Source of the DNA: Paenibacillus sanguinis 2301083 = DSM 16941
GTDB lineage: Bacteria; Bacillota; Bacilli; Paenibacillales; Paenibacillaceae
Assembly: GCF_000374825.1 (NCBI RefSeq)
Contig: NZ_KB895376.1
Span: forward strand, 561,460-625,459
Direction of reading: 5' to 3'
Length of the DNA stretch: 64,000 nucleotides
The notes under the pieces were generated by a model. That model made no database searches and was not told the origin of the DNA. It saw only the letters and a program-made list of their open reading frames with translations. A program made the translations under genes and the position numbers. Positions within the stretch are counted from its first letter, which is position 1. Each line of letters begins with the position of its first letter. Below, in pieces: positions 36,026 through 45,456 of the stretch.

Positions 36026-36439
36026 TCAAATGCAAGGGCCTACCTTGAAGGGGGGGGAGTCCCTTCCCTCTGAGCCAGCGCCCGTCCGCCACCGCGTCAG
36101 GGCTTCCTGCAACACCACAGCATGGTTATGCCGCTCGTCCTTCGCTGCATACAGCAGCGTGACAGGACTCCCTTCTTCCAGCCACTGCCGGATTCGAGCC
36201 AGTTCCCCTGCGGCTGGCTCCCGGGTCAGCTCCGCTTCATAACGTAGAGCAAATTCCGCAAATTTGCCCGGCTCATGGTTGAACCATTTACGCAGCTCTG
36301 GAGATGGCGCCACCTCGCGCAGCCAGGCATCCAGCCGGGCTGCTTCCTTGCTCAAGCCCCGAGGCCAGAGACGATCGACCAGAACCCTGATTCCATCGGT
36401 ATCCTCAGGCGAAGTATAGACACGCTTCACTCGTAGCAT
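36026..36439 (-). CDS. DUF488 family protein (YeaO-like)
   Basis: 137 residues with the family start VKRVYTSPEDTDGIRVLVDRLWPRGLSK and the central blocks LREVAPSPELRKWFNHEP and VTLLYAAKDERHNHAVVL. Function of the family is unknown; a link to uncharacterised nucleic-acid or nitrite-linked roles has been proposed. Near its end the gene crosses a run of eight C (coding strand, about 36048-36056), a site prone to slippage, so the last ten residues may be out of the ancestral frame. It follows the HesB-like gene by 23 bp and probably shares its transcript. Confidence 0.83.
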   Translation of the reverse strand: MLRVKRVYTSPEDTDGIRVLVDRLWPRGLSKEAARLDAWLREVAPSPELRKWFNHEPGKFAEFALRYEAELTREPAAGELARIRQWLEEGSPVTLLYAAKDERHNHAVVLQEALTRWRTGAGSEGRDSPPFKVGPCI

Positions 36440-36462
36440 ATTCGCTGCTCACGCCCCCTTGC

Positions 36463-36837
36463 TCACTGGGTCCGGTCCTGAATTTCGCATCGCGCCGCCC
36501 CCTGTAGCGCCGTCTCACCGCCACGCACATCCTGAACGCGCACGTTCGAGCTAAACAGCCCGCTATCTCCGGTAATTTTGAAGGAAGGGTAAACCGGATC
36601 GGCTTCAATCTTCATGGTCTGGTCGAACTGCTGATGTTGCTGGCGATCCACGGCAAAAACGAATGGCTGCTCCTGCACGACGATATCTGTGTCCAGCGGC
36701 TCTGTCCGAAGCTGGAGGGTCAACACCCCATTGCAGCCACAGCTTTCCGTATCATAATAAAGCTTATAGCAGCCCGTTTGATCGCCCTTCAGCTCACGCA
36801 GCCGCGCTTTGGTTACGGCGTTCAATTCAATCTTCAT
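36463..36837 (-). CDS. HesB/Fe-S biogenesis-domain protein (YqkB-like)
   Basis: 124 residues of the iron-sulfur biosynthesis (HesB/IscA) fold: a helical N-terminus (AVTKARLRELKG), then strands with YYDTESCGCNGVLTLQL. Only the CGC pair is visible instead of the three spaced cysteines of IscA, as in YqkB-type proteins of Bacilli, so cluster transfer is uncertain. The residues after about 100 (VQDVRGGETALQGAA) are not typical of IscA. No isc or suf gene is adjacent. Confidence 0.72.
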   Translation of the reverse strand: MKIELNAVTKARLRELKGDQTGCYKLYYDTESCGCNGVLTLQLRTEPLDTDIVVQEQPFVFAVDRQQHQQFDQTMKIEADPVYPSFKITGDSGLFSSNVRVQDVRGGETALQGAARCEIQDRTQ

Positions 36838-36989
36838 CGCTGGGCCTCCCTGTTGTGTAAATGTTGATAATAATTTTAATTCCTCATGGTCTCTATCTTA
36901 TAATCTATCCTACTACAGAAACCTCATCCTGCTGTGTGATCGAGAATCTTGACTACTTCGTGATTAAATTACCACTGCTTGAGCTCCTC

Positions 36990-37030
36990 TAACAACAAAG
37001 GATCGGCCAGAAATATATCCAGCCGATCCT
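36990..37030 (-). terminator. Terminator of the phosphoketolase gene
   Basis: Read on the minus strand, AGGATCGGCT and GGCCGATCCT form a stem around a TGGATATATTTCT loop, followed by TTGTTGTT. It lies about 70 bp after the phosphoketolase stop. Confidence 0.7.
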
Positions 37031-37101
37031 AGTTCCCTTGCTGACGCGATGCTTATGAAAGCATCCACTCATAATTTACTTCAACTCAGTGAATTACAAC
37101 C

Positions 37102-39486
37102 TTATTTCAACGGCTTCCAAACCCAGCTCTCCACTTCAGGCAAGTCAACGCCTTCCTCACGAATATAAGCATGGTGTTTGTCCACCATCGCCTCCATCTC
37201 TGATACGATGGCAGCATATTGTTCAGGCTGTGGCAGACTGAGCACAGCTTCCTTCGCCAGATCGAAGCGGTCCATTTGGTTCAGCACACGCATATCGAAT
37301 GGCGTGGTAATATCCCCGTTCTCCCGGTAGCCGTGAACATGCAGGTTATGGTTATGACGGTCGAAGAACAGATCCTTGATCAAGCCCTCGTAGCCATGGA
37401 AGGCAAAGATCACCGGCTTATCCTTCGTAAAGAACGCGTCAAATTCCTCATCCGATAAACCGCGCGGGTCCAGCTTCTGACTTCTCAGCTTGAGCAGATC
37501 CACCACGTTGATATAACGGATTTTCAAATTCGGCAGCTTGTCATGCAGGATGTTGATTGCCGCCAGGCTCTCCATGGTAGGCTCCGTTCCAGCGGAAGCA
37601 ATCACAATGTCCGGCTCCCCGCCTTGATCGGTGCTGGCCCAATCGATCATCTTGAGACCTTTTTCAACCAGCTCCGCCGCTTCGTCAGCTGTGAACCATT
37701 GCGGGCGCGGATGCTTGGAGGACACGATCAGGTTAATCTTCTGACGGTCATTCAGGATTTGATCAAAGACAGCGAGCAGAGAGTTCGCATCGGCCGGCAA
37801 ATATTCGCGGATAAATTCCGGCTTCTTGTCAGCCAGATGGCCAAGCAGCCCCGGGTCCTGGTGCGTATAGCCATTATGATCCTGCTGGAACACGGTGGAG
37901 GTTGCCACCACATTCAGGGAAGGAATATCAGCACGCCAGCCTTGATCGGTCGCCTTGCGCAGCCATTTGAAATGCTGGGTGATCATGGAATCAACGACCC
38001 GGAGGAAGGCTTCATAGCTGGCAAAAAATCCATGTCTCCCCGTCAGCACATAACCCTCCAGCAGTCCCTCTGCCTGATGCTCGGATAATTGCGAGTCGAT
38101 GACACGTCCATAAGGGGCCAGGAACTCATCATGAGGCTCCTTCACGGTGTCCAGCCATTGGCGCTTCGTTACCTCGAATACAGGACCCAACCGATTCGAC
38201 ATCGTTTCATCCGGTCCAAAGATACGGAAGTTGCGGTTCTCTTCATTTAAACGCACAACCTCGGCCACATATTTGCCCAGCACCAGCATGTCCTGGGCGA
38301 TAATCTTGCCCGGCACGCTGTTGTCCAATGCATATTGGCGGAAGTCAGGCAAATGAAGCTCCTTCACCAGCTTACCGGCATCCGTCACCGGGTTCATTCC
38401 CATCCGGCGGTTCCCTTTTGGCAAAATCGCAGCCAGTTCCGCCTTCAACCGACCGTTTTCATCAAACAACTCTTCCGGACGGTAGCTGTTCATCCATTCC
38501 AGTAAAGCCGGAGCATGCTGCATATTCTTCTGGTCGACCGGGATCGGCACCTGATGCGCACGGAAGGAGTTCTCGTTCGGTACGCCCGCCCATTCCTTTG
38601 GTCCAGTCCAACCCTTCGGAGAACGGAAGACAAGCATTGGCCAAGCCGGACGCGTTGTATCGCCGGTTGTCCGGGCATGGTGCTGAATTTCGCGGATTCT
38701 TTCCACGATGGTATCCAGCGTCTTCGCCATCGCTACGTGCATCACCGCCGGGTCTTCTCCCTCCACAAAGAACGGCTCCCAGCCCATACCCTTGAAGTAA
38801 GCTGTCATTTCCTCATGGCTCATCCGCGACAAGATGGTCGGATTGCTGATCTTGAAGCCGTTCAAGTGCAAGATCGGGAAGGCCGCTCCGTCCGTAATCG
38901 GGTTGATGAACCGATTGGACAGCCAGGAAGTCGCAAGCGGTCCTGTTTCTGCTTCCCCATCCCCTACAACGATAGCAGCGATCAGGTCAGGATGATCCAG
39001 CACGGCCCCTACGCCATGGGACAAGGAATAACCTAATTCCCCACCCTCATGAATGGAACCGGGCGTTTCTGGTGCGGCATGAGATGCGATGCCGCCCGGG
39101 AAAGAGAATTGCTTGAACAGCTTTTTCATCCCGGCAATGTCTTGAGTGATCTCCGGATAAATCTCCGTATACGTGCCATCCAGATAGGAATTCGACACCA
39201 TCACCTGTCCGCCATGTCCTGGCCCTTCAATATAGAACATATCCAGATCGTATTTGCAGATAACCCGATTCAAGTGCGCATAGATAAAATTTTGTCCAGA
39301 AATCGTGCCCCAATGTCCAATCGGTTTTACCTTGACGTGAGCATCAGTCAGCGGCTCGCGAAGCAACGGGTTATCCTTCAAATATAATTGTCCTACCGAA
39401 ATATAATTTGTTGCGCGCCAGTATGCATCCAGCTTGGACATATATTCCGGCGAAGAATAATCAACATCTTTCATAGTTAGTGCCAT
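37102..39486 (-). CDS. xfp: Xylulose-5-phosphate/fructose-6-phosphate phosphoketolase
   Basis: 794 residues from ATG 39486, eight bases after AAAGGAG; the open frame reaches 39522, but that extension lies upstream of the ribosome site. This thiamine-diphosphate enzyme splits xylulose-5-P (or fructose-6-P) with phosphate to acetyl phosphate. Signature blocks: [35 protein letters not shown], the TPP/Mg motif [14 protein letters not shown], and GYTHQDPG in the pyrimidine domain. The length matches the family (about 790-825). It stands alone with its own terminator; a GTGAAA-TT-TTTCAC palindrome lies just upstream. Confidence 0.95.
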   Translation of the reverse strand: MALTMKDVDYSSPEYMSKLDAYWRATNYISVGQLYLKDNPLLREPLTDAHVKVKPIGHWGTISGQNFIYAHLNRVICKYDLDMFYIEGPGHGGQVMVSNSYLDGTYTEIYPEITQDIAGMKKLFKQFSFPGGIASHAAPETPGSIHEGGELGYSLSHGVGAVLDHPDLIAAIVVGDGEAETGPLATSWLSNRFINPITDGAAFPILHLNGFKISNPTILSRMSHEEMTAYFKGMGWEPFFVEGEDPAVMHVAMAKTLDTIVERIREIQHHARTTGDTTRPAWPMLVFRSPKGWTGPKEWAGVPNENSFRAHQVPIPVDQKNMQHAPALLEWMNSYRPEELFDENGRLKAELAAILPKGNRRMGMNPVTDAGKLVKELHLPDFRQYALDNSVPGKIIAQDMLVLGKYVAEVVRLNEENRNFRIFGPDETMSNRLGPVFEVTKRQWLDTVKEPHDEFLAPYGRVIDSQLSEHQAEGLLEGYVLTGRHGFFASYEAFLRVVDSMITQHFKWLRKATDQGWRADIPSLNVVATSTVFQQDHNGYTHQDPGLLGHLADKKPEFIREYLPADANSLLAVFDQILNDRQKINLIVSSKHPRPQWFTADEAAELVEKGLKMIDWASTDQGGEPDIVIASAGTEPTMESLAAINILHDKLPNLKIRYINVVDLLKLRSQKLDPRGLSDEEFDAFFTKDKPVIFAFHGYEGLIKDLFFDRHNHNLHVHGYRENGDITTPFDMRVLNQMDRFDLAKEAVLSLPQPEQYAAIVSEMEAMVDKHHAYIREEGVDLPEVESWVWKPLK

Positions 39487-39521
39487 GTTCTCCACTCCTT
39501 TAAGCAGGGTATTTTCTTTCA

Positions 39522-39537
39522 TGTGAAATTTTTCACC
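39522..39537. promoter_or_regulatory. CRP/FNR-like palindrome upstream of xfp
   Basis: TGTGAAATTTTTCACC on the plus strand differs at one outer position from the FNR/CRP-type pattern TGTGA-N6-TCACA. It is centred about 44 bp before the start codon of xfp, between a TATAAT-like minus-strand sequence (about 39545-39553) and the ribosome site, a position suited to repression or to transcription-start control. Identity of the binding protein is unknown. Confidence 0.4.
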
Positions 39538-39743
39538 TTATCTATTATTATAATAGCAGTCCTTTGCAAAAATTGATACGGTCCAATTTATTAAATAATG
39601 AACATAGTATGAAATTTGTACGCACATCTTCAATATGACTTTTGGCTCAAAGCCTTGCCCCTACGATTTACCAATGTTATCTTTTTACGTAATATGACGA
39701 TAGGGGTGAGGCTCGGTATGAGAAAAATGCGAAGTAACTACTT

Positions 39744-39817
39744 GGTGCAGTTGATCTAAGCTGGTAGCAGATTGTACCAAGGTAGTATACCCAAACAGGC
39801 TATCAGTTAACTGCACC
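39744..39817 (+). other. Long imperfect inverted repeat in the methyltransferase leader
   Basis: GGTGCAGTT (39744-39752) pairs perfectly with AACTGCACC (39809-39817); inside it CTGGTAGC can pair with GCTATCAG with a G-U pair. The structure ends 34 bp before the methyltransferase ATG. It could be an operator or a structured leader; no known riboswitch consensus was found. The rest of 39538-39851 shows nothing further. Confidence 0.4.
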
Positions 39818-39851
39818 GCTCCATATCTAAAAAATATAAAAAGGGGCAGTT

Positions 39852-40616
39852 ATGATGACATATAAGGACGATCTCAAGCTGAAATGGAAGCAAGAAGAAG
39901 AGTTTGCCTTCAACGGCTGGGATTTTTCACATATTGAGGGAAGATGGGATAACGAGGCTTTGCCTTGGAGCTACCCAGAAATTGTACGATCGCACTTAAA
40001 AGGCTCGGAGCAGTTGCTGGATATGGGAACAGGGGGCGGCGAATTTCTGCTCTCCCTTAACCATCCGTACGAGCTAACTACGGTGACGGAGGCCTATCCT
40101 CCAAATGTTGAGCTTTGCAGAAGAGAGCTTGCTCCACGCGGGATTAAGGTAGCGCAGACCTATGATGATAATAGGCTGCCTTTTGCTCACACTAGCTTTG
40201 ATGTGGTGATTAATCGTCACGAGTCGTTTGATGCTGCAGAGGTCGGACGTGTCTTGAAGCCAGGTGGATATTTCATCACCCAGCAGGTGGGAGGCAAAAA
40301 CAACCTTGATCTTTCGCATAGACTATGCCGAGAATATACCCCTTCCTTTTTGGATCACACATTGAGGAACAACATTGCCAAGCTACAGGAACAAGGCTTT
40401 AACATTCACCAAGCAGAGGAAGCGTTATGCCCTCTTCGCTTTTTTGATGTAGGAGCTATAGTTTATTTTGCTAAAATCATCGAATGGGAGTTTCCGGGGT
40501 TCTCGGTTGAAGATTCATTTGAGGACTTGTTGCGCTGCCACCTGGAGATTGAAACCCAGGGCTGGGTCGAGAGCATAGAGCATCGTTTCGTGCTTGTTGC
40601 CCAGAAGCTGCAATAG
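39852..40616 (+). CDS. Class I SAM-dependent methyltransferase
   Basis: 254 residues with a Rossmann-type methyltransferase core: motif I as LLDMGTGGGEFL (about 55-67), post-I acidic TEAYPPN, motif II-like FDVVINRHESFD, and motif III RVLKPGGYFITQQVGG. The substrate cannot be assigned; the fold resembles methyltransferases encoded beside small resistance or antibiotic genes. AAAAAGGGGC precedes the tandem ATGATG. It is a single gene with a clear terminator. Confidence 0.85.
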   Translation: MMTYKDDLKLKWKQEEEFAFNGWDFSHIEGRWDNEALPWSYPEIVRSHLKGSEQLLDMGTGGGEFLLSLNHPYELTTVTEAYPPNVELCRRELAPRGIKVAQTYDDNRLPFAHTSFDVVINRHESFDAAEVGRVLKPGGYFITQQVGGKNNLDLSHRLCREYTPSFLDHTLRNNIAKLQEQGFNIHQAEEALCPLRFFDVGAIVYFAKIIEWEFPGFSVEDSFEDLLRCHLEIETQGWVESIEHRFVLVAQKLQ

Positions 40617-40630
40617 CCCACACTGTCAAA

Positions 40631-40673
40631 TGAAGGGAGTTAGGGGCGCTCCCCCTGACTCCCTTCATTTTTT
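40631..40673. terminator. Terminator between converging genes
   Basis: GAAGGGAGTTAGGGG and CCCCTGACTCCCTTC form a long stem with one G-T pair and a small loop, followed by ATTTTTTT on the plus strand. It ends the methyltransferase message and possibly the converging GntR gene. Confidence 0.8.
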
Positions 40674-40697
40674 TGAGCTCATGGACTACGGGTAATG

Positions 40698-41426
40698 CTA
40701 CCGCTCCTGAACCGACACAAATGTATTAAATTTCATGTATTTATAATGAAACCGCATATGGGAATATTCAAATGGCGTGCCGTTATCCAGAAAGAATACA
40801 CCCTCCATAATGCCAACCGGCTCATGCTCCGTAAGACGAAGCAATTCACGATCCTCTTCATTAGATGGCTCGGCAAAGATCGACAGAAAGGACTTGGTTA
40901 CCGCCAGGTTACGCGAATCCTCCAGGTAATTGAAGATGGAGCCTTCAATGATGGTCTGATTCAGATCCTGCACGATCTTGATAGGGATATACCCGGTCTC
41001 AATCATAAAGGGCTCATTGTCGAACAACCGCAGCCGCACTATTTTATAGACGAAATCATGAGGCTCCAGGAACAGGTCACGCTGAAGCTCCTCGGTCGGC
41101 GGAATCACCTCGAAGCTCAACACCCTTACCCTCGGCTTCTTGCCATTCATCTGAAAATTATCGGTCACACCCAGATTTGAGCCTTCATAATTGAAGATGG
41201 ATTCGTTCTTGATATAGAGCGGATTGATGAACGTGCCTGAGCCACGCTTCTTGAAGATAATCCCGTCGTTCTCCATCTTCATCAATGCCCGCTTGATAGA
41301 GCTTCGGCTTACCTCATACAGCTCGCTCAAGCTCCGCTCATCCGGTAATCTCATATTGGGATACTCGCCCGCAAAGATTTTCTTCTTCAGATCATCTATG
41401 ATCTGCTTATACACTAATTGTGCCAT
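40698..41426 (-). CDS. GntR-family regulator with UTRA domain
   Basis: 242 residues: a winged-helix GntR DNA-binding domain (1-75; YKQIIDDLKKKIFAGEY, LPDERSLSELYEVSRSSIKRAL, KRGSGTFI) and a UTRA effector domain (about 90-240) that usually binds a sugar phosphate or similar small molecule. The target genes are not clear from position: a TPR-SMI1 gene lies upstream on the same strand and a methyltransferase converges. UTRA regulators in Bacilli often control sugar uptake. Confidence 0.87.
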   Translation of the reverse strand: MAQLVYKQIIDDLKKKIFAGEYPNMRLPDERSLSELYEVSRSSIKRALMKMENDGIIFKKRGSGTFINPLYIKNESIFNYEGSNLGVTDNFQMNGKKPRVRVLSFEVIPPTEELQRDLFLEPHDFVYKIVRLRLFDNEPFMIETGYIPIKIVQDLNQTIIEGSIFNYLEDSRNLAVTKSFLSIFAEPSNEEDRELLRLTEHEPVGIMEGVFFLDNGTPFEYSHMRFHYKYMKFNTFVSVQER

Positions 41427-41456
41427 GTCCTATCCCTTCTCAGGTCTGCGAATAGC

Positions 41457-42419
41457 TTACTCTTCCGTTAATCCCTGGACAAAGTCTGCAAAGCTCGCCG
41501 CTAACCTTGTAACCTGCTTGTTCGCCTTGTCCACATAGACGACCTCCGGCTCACCATCATTCCCGGATTCGCGATAATCAAGCATCACAACTCCCGTATC
41601 GGATGGAGTGTCACACAGAACTACCCCAAATTCAGGGTATCCGTCCCGTTCAATCATGGCTCGGCTGCCAGCCGCTCCACCCAAGGAATGTGGCTTGTCC
41701 CGCCCGATCCCAAGCAATCCCAGAATTTCGAGCTTGGATACAGGGCCATCCGCTACAGGAAAATATCTGCGCCGCGGAATCCCGCCATTATGTGTCTTCA
41801 TCAGGCTAACATAAGATGCCGGCAGACGGAACACCAGCTCTTCCTCCAGTGAAGCTACCAGTTCATCTGAAGCGGGAGCAGATACATACTTCTCTGCCGC
41901 AGGATTGGTATCATCCCAGAAGCCGGATGAATCATGGCTAGCTCCATAGTTAGATAACACTGATGATGCAGCACGCTTAGCACCTGACCCGGCAGCTGCG
42001 CTGTCCGTCACCACCTGCGTTGTGTCTCCGCCTGACCTCTGATTCCCTTTGGCTTCTGCGGCTTCCGCTTCTCTTTCCTCAATCCAGCTCAGGAACTCCA
42101 GCGTATCTTCATCTCCCGGCTCCAAGCGGTCCGCTGCCCGGAACGCTTGACGCGCCTTGCTGTAGTTTCCCAGGTAGTAATAAGCCAGCCCCAACCGATA
42201 ATGCCACAATGCATCTTGCGCACCCTCATGTACTACCGACATAAATTGCTCAACCGCTTCCTCATAGCGCTCCAGGTTATTCAACGCCCGACCCAGATGG
42301 CTGACCAGCACGTAATCTCTTTCCTCGCGGGGAATTTCCATTACAGCTTGTACAATTTGCTCATAATCGTCAGCTTCATGCCATGCTTCCAGCTTCTTCA
42401 ATAGCTCTTCTCTCATCAC
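41457..42419 (-). CDS. TPR and SMI1/KNR4-domain protein
   Basis: 320 residues: two or more tetratricopeptide-type repeats (about 1-115; HLGRALNNLERYEEAVEQF and WHYRLGLAYYYLGNYSKARQAF), an Ala/Ser-rich linker, and a C-terminal SMI1/KNR4-like domain (about 175-320; LVASLEEELVFRLPASYVSLMKTHNGG, FGVVLCDTPSDTGVVMLDY). SMI1/KNR4 domains are common in immunity proteins against contact-dependent toxins but also in stand-alone cytoplasmic proteins. No toxin gene is adjacent. Its ATGATG start has AGCCTGGGAGG upstream. Confidence 0.82.
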   Translation of the reverse strand: MMREELLKKLEAWHEADDYEQIVQAVMEIPREERDYVLVSHLGRALNNLERYEEAVEQFMSVVHEGAQDALWHYRLGLAYYYLGNYSKARQAFRAADRLEPGDEDTLEFLSWIEEREAEAAEAKGNQRSGGDTTQVVTDSAAAGSGAKRAASSVLSNYGASHDSSGFWDDTNPAAEKYVSAPASDELVASLEEELVFRLPASYVSLMKTHNGGIPRRRYFPVADGPVSKLEILGLLGIGRDKPHSLGGAAGSRAMIERDGYPEFGVVLCDTPSDTGVVMLDYRESGNDGEPEVVYVDKANKQVTRLAASFADFVQGLTEE

Positions 42420-43065
42420 TCGGCCTCCCAGGCTAATTGTCCTAAAGCAAATTATAACATTGGAAAGGCATACATCACCAGCACAGCGGTATTCCCATAA
42501 TTTTTGCCTAAGTAGCCGTTTAATAGTTGGAAAATATTTATTTAAAATTTCTATTGCTCATTGGAAAAGTTCCTGCTAATATTAAGAAGCATGAAATTTG
42601 GAAAGCATATTGAATATATCACAGGGTCTTTCCAAGCAGATAACTTTGACCACTTTCCTCGGGGAGTCAAGGCCATACGGACAGCCGGGTCAAATGCCGA
42701 TTGGCAACTACTGTTGCCTTATTGATTGAGTTAAAAGCTCAAATTTTATAAGTTGGTTACTTTACAACCAGTGCATATGCACATCAACTTGTGAAACGGT
42801 CAATAAGAGTGGTAAAGGCGATTATTTGCTAAATAGACTCTGATCCCAATTTGATATATTCAAGTATTAAGGGCTTTCCCCCTTGGTTACGCTGCTGTGT
42901 TGCCGACGTTCTCTCGTTGGACTGGCGTTTGCGTGCCCAATATGGGTAATCTTAATATGATGACTATGTCAAAAGCAAGTGATGCGGTGTGCTACGGCCC
43001 CTTTTCACTTGCTTTTTTTACGTTCACAAGGAAGAGAAAACAAACTTGGATAGGAGAGTGTTAAC
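42420..43065. other. Long structured non-coding leader before the carboxynorspermidine genes
   Basis: About 650 bp with no supported ORF. It contains several potential stems: TTGGAAAG/CTTTCCAA (42598-42635), TTGAC/GTCAA (around 42647-42670), GGCAA/TTGCC around 42704, and an arrangement at 42750-42790 with outer arms AAGTT/AACTT enclosing GGTT/AACC and the palindrome GTGCATATGCAC. It ends in a strong intrinsic terminator (42971-43019), 46 bp before the next start codon. This is the pattern of a small RNA gene or of a terminator-controlled leader. No catalogued riboswitch was recognised. Confidence 0.45.
42971..43019 (+). terminator. Intrinsic terminator directly upstream of the carboxynorspermidine operon
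   Basis: AAAAGCAAGTGA (42971-42982) pairs perfectly with TCACTTGCTTTT (43005-43016), followed by a run of seven T. It lies between the leader and the gene it precedes, so it must terminate an upstream RNA or be conditional. Confidence 0.85.
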
Positions 43066-44310
43066 ATGGGAAAAGCGCTGATTATCGGTTGCGGCGGAGT
43101 TGCGGCGGTAGCCATTCACAAATGTGTGCAGAACAGTGAGGTTTTTGAAGAGATTTGTATTGCAAGCCGGACGAAGTCGAAATGTGACGACCTGAAGGCG
43201 AAGCTGGATGGCGGCAAAACCAAGATTACGACGGCCCAAGTGGATGCCAACAATGTAGATGAACTCATCGCTTTGATTAACGAGGTTAAGCCGGATATCG
43301 TGATGAACCTGGCTTTGCCTTATCAGGATTTGACGATTATGGACGCCTGTCTGGCGACCAAGACGAACTACATGGACACCGCGAACTATGAGCCGGAAGA
43401 TACGGCAAAATTTGAATACAAATGGCAATGGGACTACCGTGAGCGCTTTGAAAAAGCGGGGATTACTGCACTGCTGGGCAGCGGGTTCGATCCTGGTGTA
43501 ACCGGCGTGTTTTCCGCCTATGCCCTGAAGCATCATTTTGATGAAATTGAATATATCGATATTCTGGATTGCAATGCCGGCGACCATGGCTACCCGTTTG
43601 CCACCAATTTCAACCCGGAGATCAATATCCGCGAAGTATCCGCGAAGGGCAGCTATTGGGAGAATGGTGAGTGGATTCATACCGAGCCGATGGAGATCAA
43701 ACGTGTTTACAATTTCCCGGAAATTGGCGAGAAGGATATGTACCTGCTGCACCATGAGGAAATTGAGTCGCTGGCTTTGAATATCCCAGGCATCAAACGA
43801 ATTCGCTTCTTCATGACCTTTGGCCAAAGCTACCTGACCCACTTGAAATGCCTGGAGAATGTGGGCATGACGTCGATTGAGCCTATTGAATACGAAGGCA
43901 AGCAAATCATTCCGTTGCAGTTCCTGAAGGCCGTCCTGCCGGACCCTTCCTCCCTGGGACCTCGCACTAAAGGCAAAACCAATATCGGTTGTATTTTTAA
44001 AGGTAAAAAAGATGGCAAGGATAAGCTGTATTATCTGTACAATGTCTGCGACCATGAAGAATGCTACAAAGAAGTCGGCTCCCAAGCCGTTGCTTATACA
44101 ACAGGCGTTCCAGCCATGATCGGCGCCATGATGCTGATGACAGGCAAATGGAACAAAGCAGGCGTGTTCAATATTGAAGAATTCGATCCAGATCCGTTCA
44201 TGGAAGCTTTGAACAAATGGGGCTTGCCTTGGCAAGAGAGCTTTAACCCGGAACTGGTCGATGCTTTCCCGGAAGACGCGAAGAAATTGGAATCGGGGCT
44301 CGTTCGTTAA
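43066..44310 (+). CDS. Carboxynorspermidine/carboxyspermidine dehydrogenase (saccharopine dehydrogenase family)
   Basis: 414 residues. N-terminal Rossmann fold with LIIGCGGVAAVA (5-16) for NADPH; then KPDIVMNLALPYQDLTIMDAC, TNYMDTANYEPED and ALLGSGFDPGVTGVFSAYA, the blocks of the polyamine-forming members of the saccharopine dehydrogenase family. It reductively condenses putrescine or diaminopropane with aspartate semialdehyde to carboxy(nor)spermidine. The decarboxylase gene follows with a one-base gap, confirming the alternative spermidine pathway. A strong terminator precedes the gene. Confidence 0.92.
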   Translation: MGKALIIGCGGVAAVAIHKCVQNSEVFEEICIASRTKSKCDDLKAKLDGGKTKITTAQVDANNVDELIALINEVKPDIVMNLALPYQDLTIMDACLATKTNYMDTANYEPEDTAKFEYKWQWDYRERFEKAGITALLGSGFDPGVTGVFSAYALKHHFDEIEYIDILDCNAGDHGYPFATNFNPEINIREVSAKGSYWENGEWIHTEPMEIKRVYNFPEIGEKDMYLLHHEEIESLALNIPGIKRIRFFMTFGQSYLTHLKCLENVGMTSIEPIEYEGKQIIPLQFLKAVLPDPSSLGPRTKGKTNIGCIFKGKKDGKDKLYYLYNVCDHEECYKEVGSQAVAYTTGVPAMIGAMMLMTGKWNKAGVFNIEEFDPDPFMEALNKWGLPWQESFNPELVDAFPEDAKKLESGLVR

Positions 44311-44311
44311 G

Positions 44312-45439
44312 ATGCGCTTTGAGGAACTGCCTACCCCATGTTATGTTGTCGATGAGACACTTCTGGAAAAAAACCTGAAAATTCTGGCCGGCATCATGGA
44401 GCGGACCGGCGCGAAAATCATCCTGGCGCAAAAGGCGTTCTCGATGTACTCGACGTACCCGCTGATCGGACAGTATTTGAGCGGAACCGCCTCCAGTGGT
44501 CTGTATGAAGCACGGCTTGGCCGTGAAGAGATGGGCAAAGAGAATCATGTCTTTGCCCCCGCTTACCGGGATGATCAAATCGACGAGATTGTGCAGCTTT
44601 GCGATCATGTCATCTTCAACTCCTTGTCCCAGGTAGAGAAATTCCGTGACAAGGTGCTGGCCGCTGGCAAGAAGATTGGCCTTCGTATCAACCCTGAGTG
44701 CTCTACCCAAGTAGGACACGATATTTACAACCCTTGTGCCATTGGCTCCCGCTTTGGCGTAACCCTCGAGCATTTCCGTCCCGAGCTGCTGGATGGCGTA
44801 TCCGGGCTGCATTTCCATACGCTCTGCCAGCAGAACTCCGATGATTTGGCCACAACGCTTGATGCGGTTGAGGAAAAGTTCGGACCCTGGTTATCGCAGA
44901 TGGAATGGATTAACTTTGGCGGTGGACATCATATTACCCGCGAGGACTACGATATTCCGCTATTGGAGCAATGCATTAAACGCATGCAAGACAAATACGG
45001 TCTTGAAGTCTACCTGGAGCCTGGCGAAGCGGTAGCACTCAATGCAGGTTACCTGATTACTACCGTACTGGATACGCTGCAAAACGGGATGGACATCGCC
45101 ATTCTGGATACATCGGCTTCATGCCACATGCCCGATGTGCTGGAAATGCCATACCGTCCGCCGCTCCTTGGCTCCGGCGAGCCGGGCGAGAAGGCTCATA
45201 CGTATCGTCTGGGCGGGCCCACTTGCCTGTCCGGGGACAATATCGGAGATTACTCGTTCGATCAACCCTTGAAGCCGGGTGACCGCCTGGTATTTGGCGA
45301 TATGGCTATCTATACTATGGTGAAAAACACAACATTCAACGGCATGCCATTGCCTGCTATCGTACTTCAAGATAAATCCGGCGATTGCCATATTGTGCAT
45401 GAGTTCGGTTATGAAGATTTTAAAATGCGCTTGGCTTAA
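44312..45439 (+). CDS. nspC: Carboxynorspermidine decarboxylase
   Basis: 375 residues from ATG 44312, one base after the dehydrogenase stop; the frame is open from 44261 inside the upstream gene. A PLP-dependent fold-III enzyme: Lys41 in AQKAFSMYSTYP forms the Schiff base, LRINPECSTQ and GLHFHTLCQQ follow, and the phosphate-binding block is INFGGGHHITRED. The C-terminal cysteine block GPTCLSGDNIGDY is typical of this family. It converts carboxy(nor)spermidine to (nor)spermidine and CO2 in the cytoplasm. Confidence 0.94.
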   Translation: MRFEELPTPCYVVDETLLEKNLKILAGIMERTGAKIILAQKAFSMYSTYPLIGQYLSGTASSGLYEARLGREEMGKENHVFAPAYRDDQIDEIVQLCDHVIFNSLSQVEKFRDKVLAAGKKIGLRINPECSTQVGHDIYNPCAIGSRFGVTLEHFRPELLDGVSGLHFHTLCQQNSDDLATTLDAVEEKFGPWLSQMEWINFGGGHHITREDYDIPLLEQCIKRMQDKYGLEVYLEPGEAVALNAGYLITTVLDTLQNGMDIAILDTSASCHMPDVLEMPYRPPLLGSGEPGEKAHTYRLGGPTCLSGDNIGDYSFDQPLKPGDRLVFGDMAIYTMVKNTTFNGMPLPAIVLQDKSGDCHIVHEFGYEDFKMRLA

Positions 45440-45456
45440 GAAATAAGGATTAAAGA

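Noticed and set aside
42600-43020. T-box or SAM riboswitch in the long leader
   Set aside because: No AGGGTGGNACCGCG T-box sequence and no SAM-I core were found, so the region is left unassigned.
43024-44235. 403-codon minus-strand ORF
   Set aside because: Antisense shadow of the carboxynorspermidine dehydrogenase gene.
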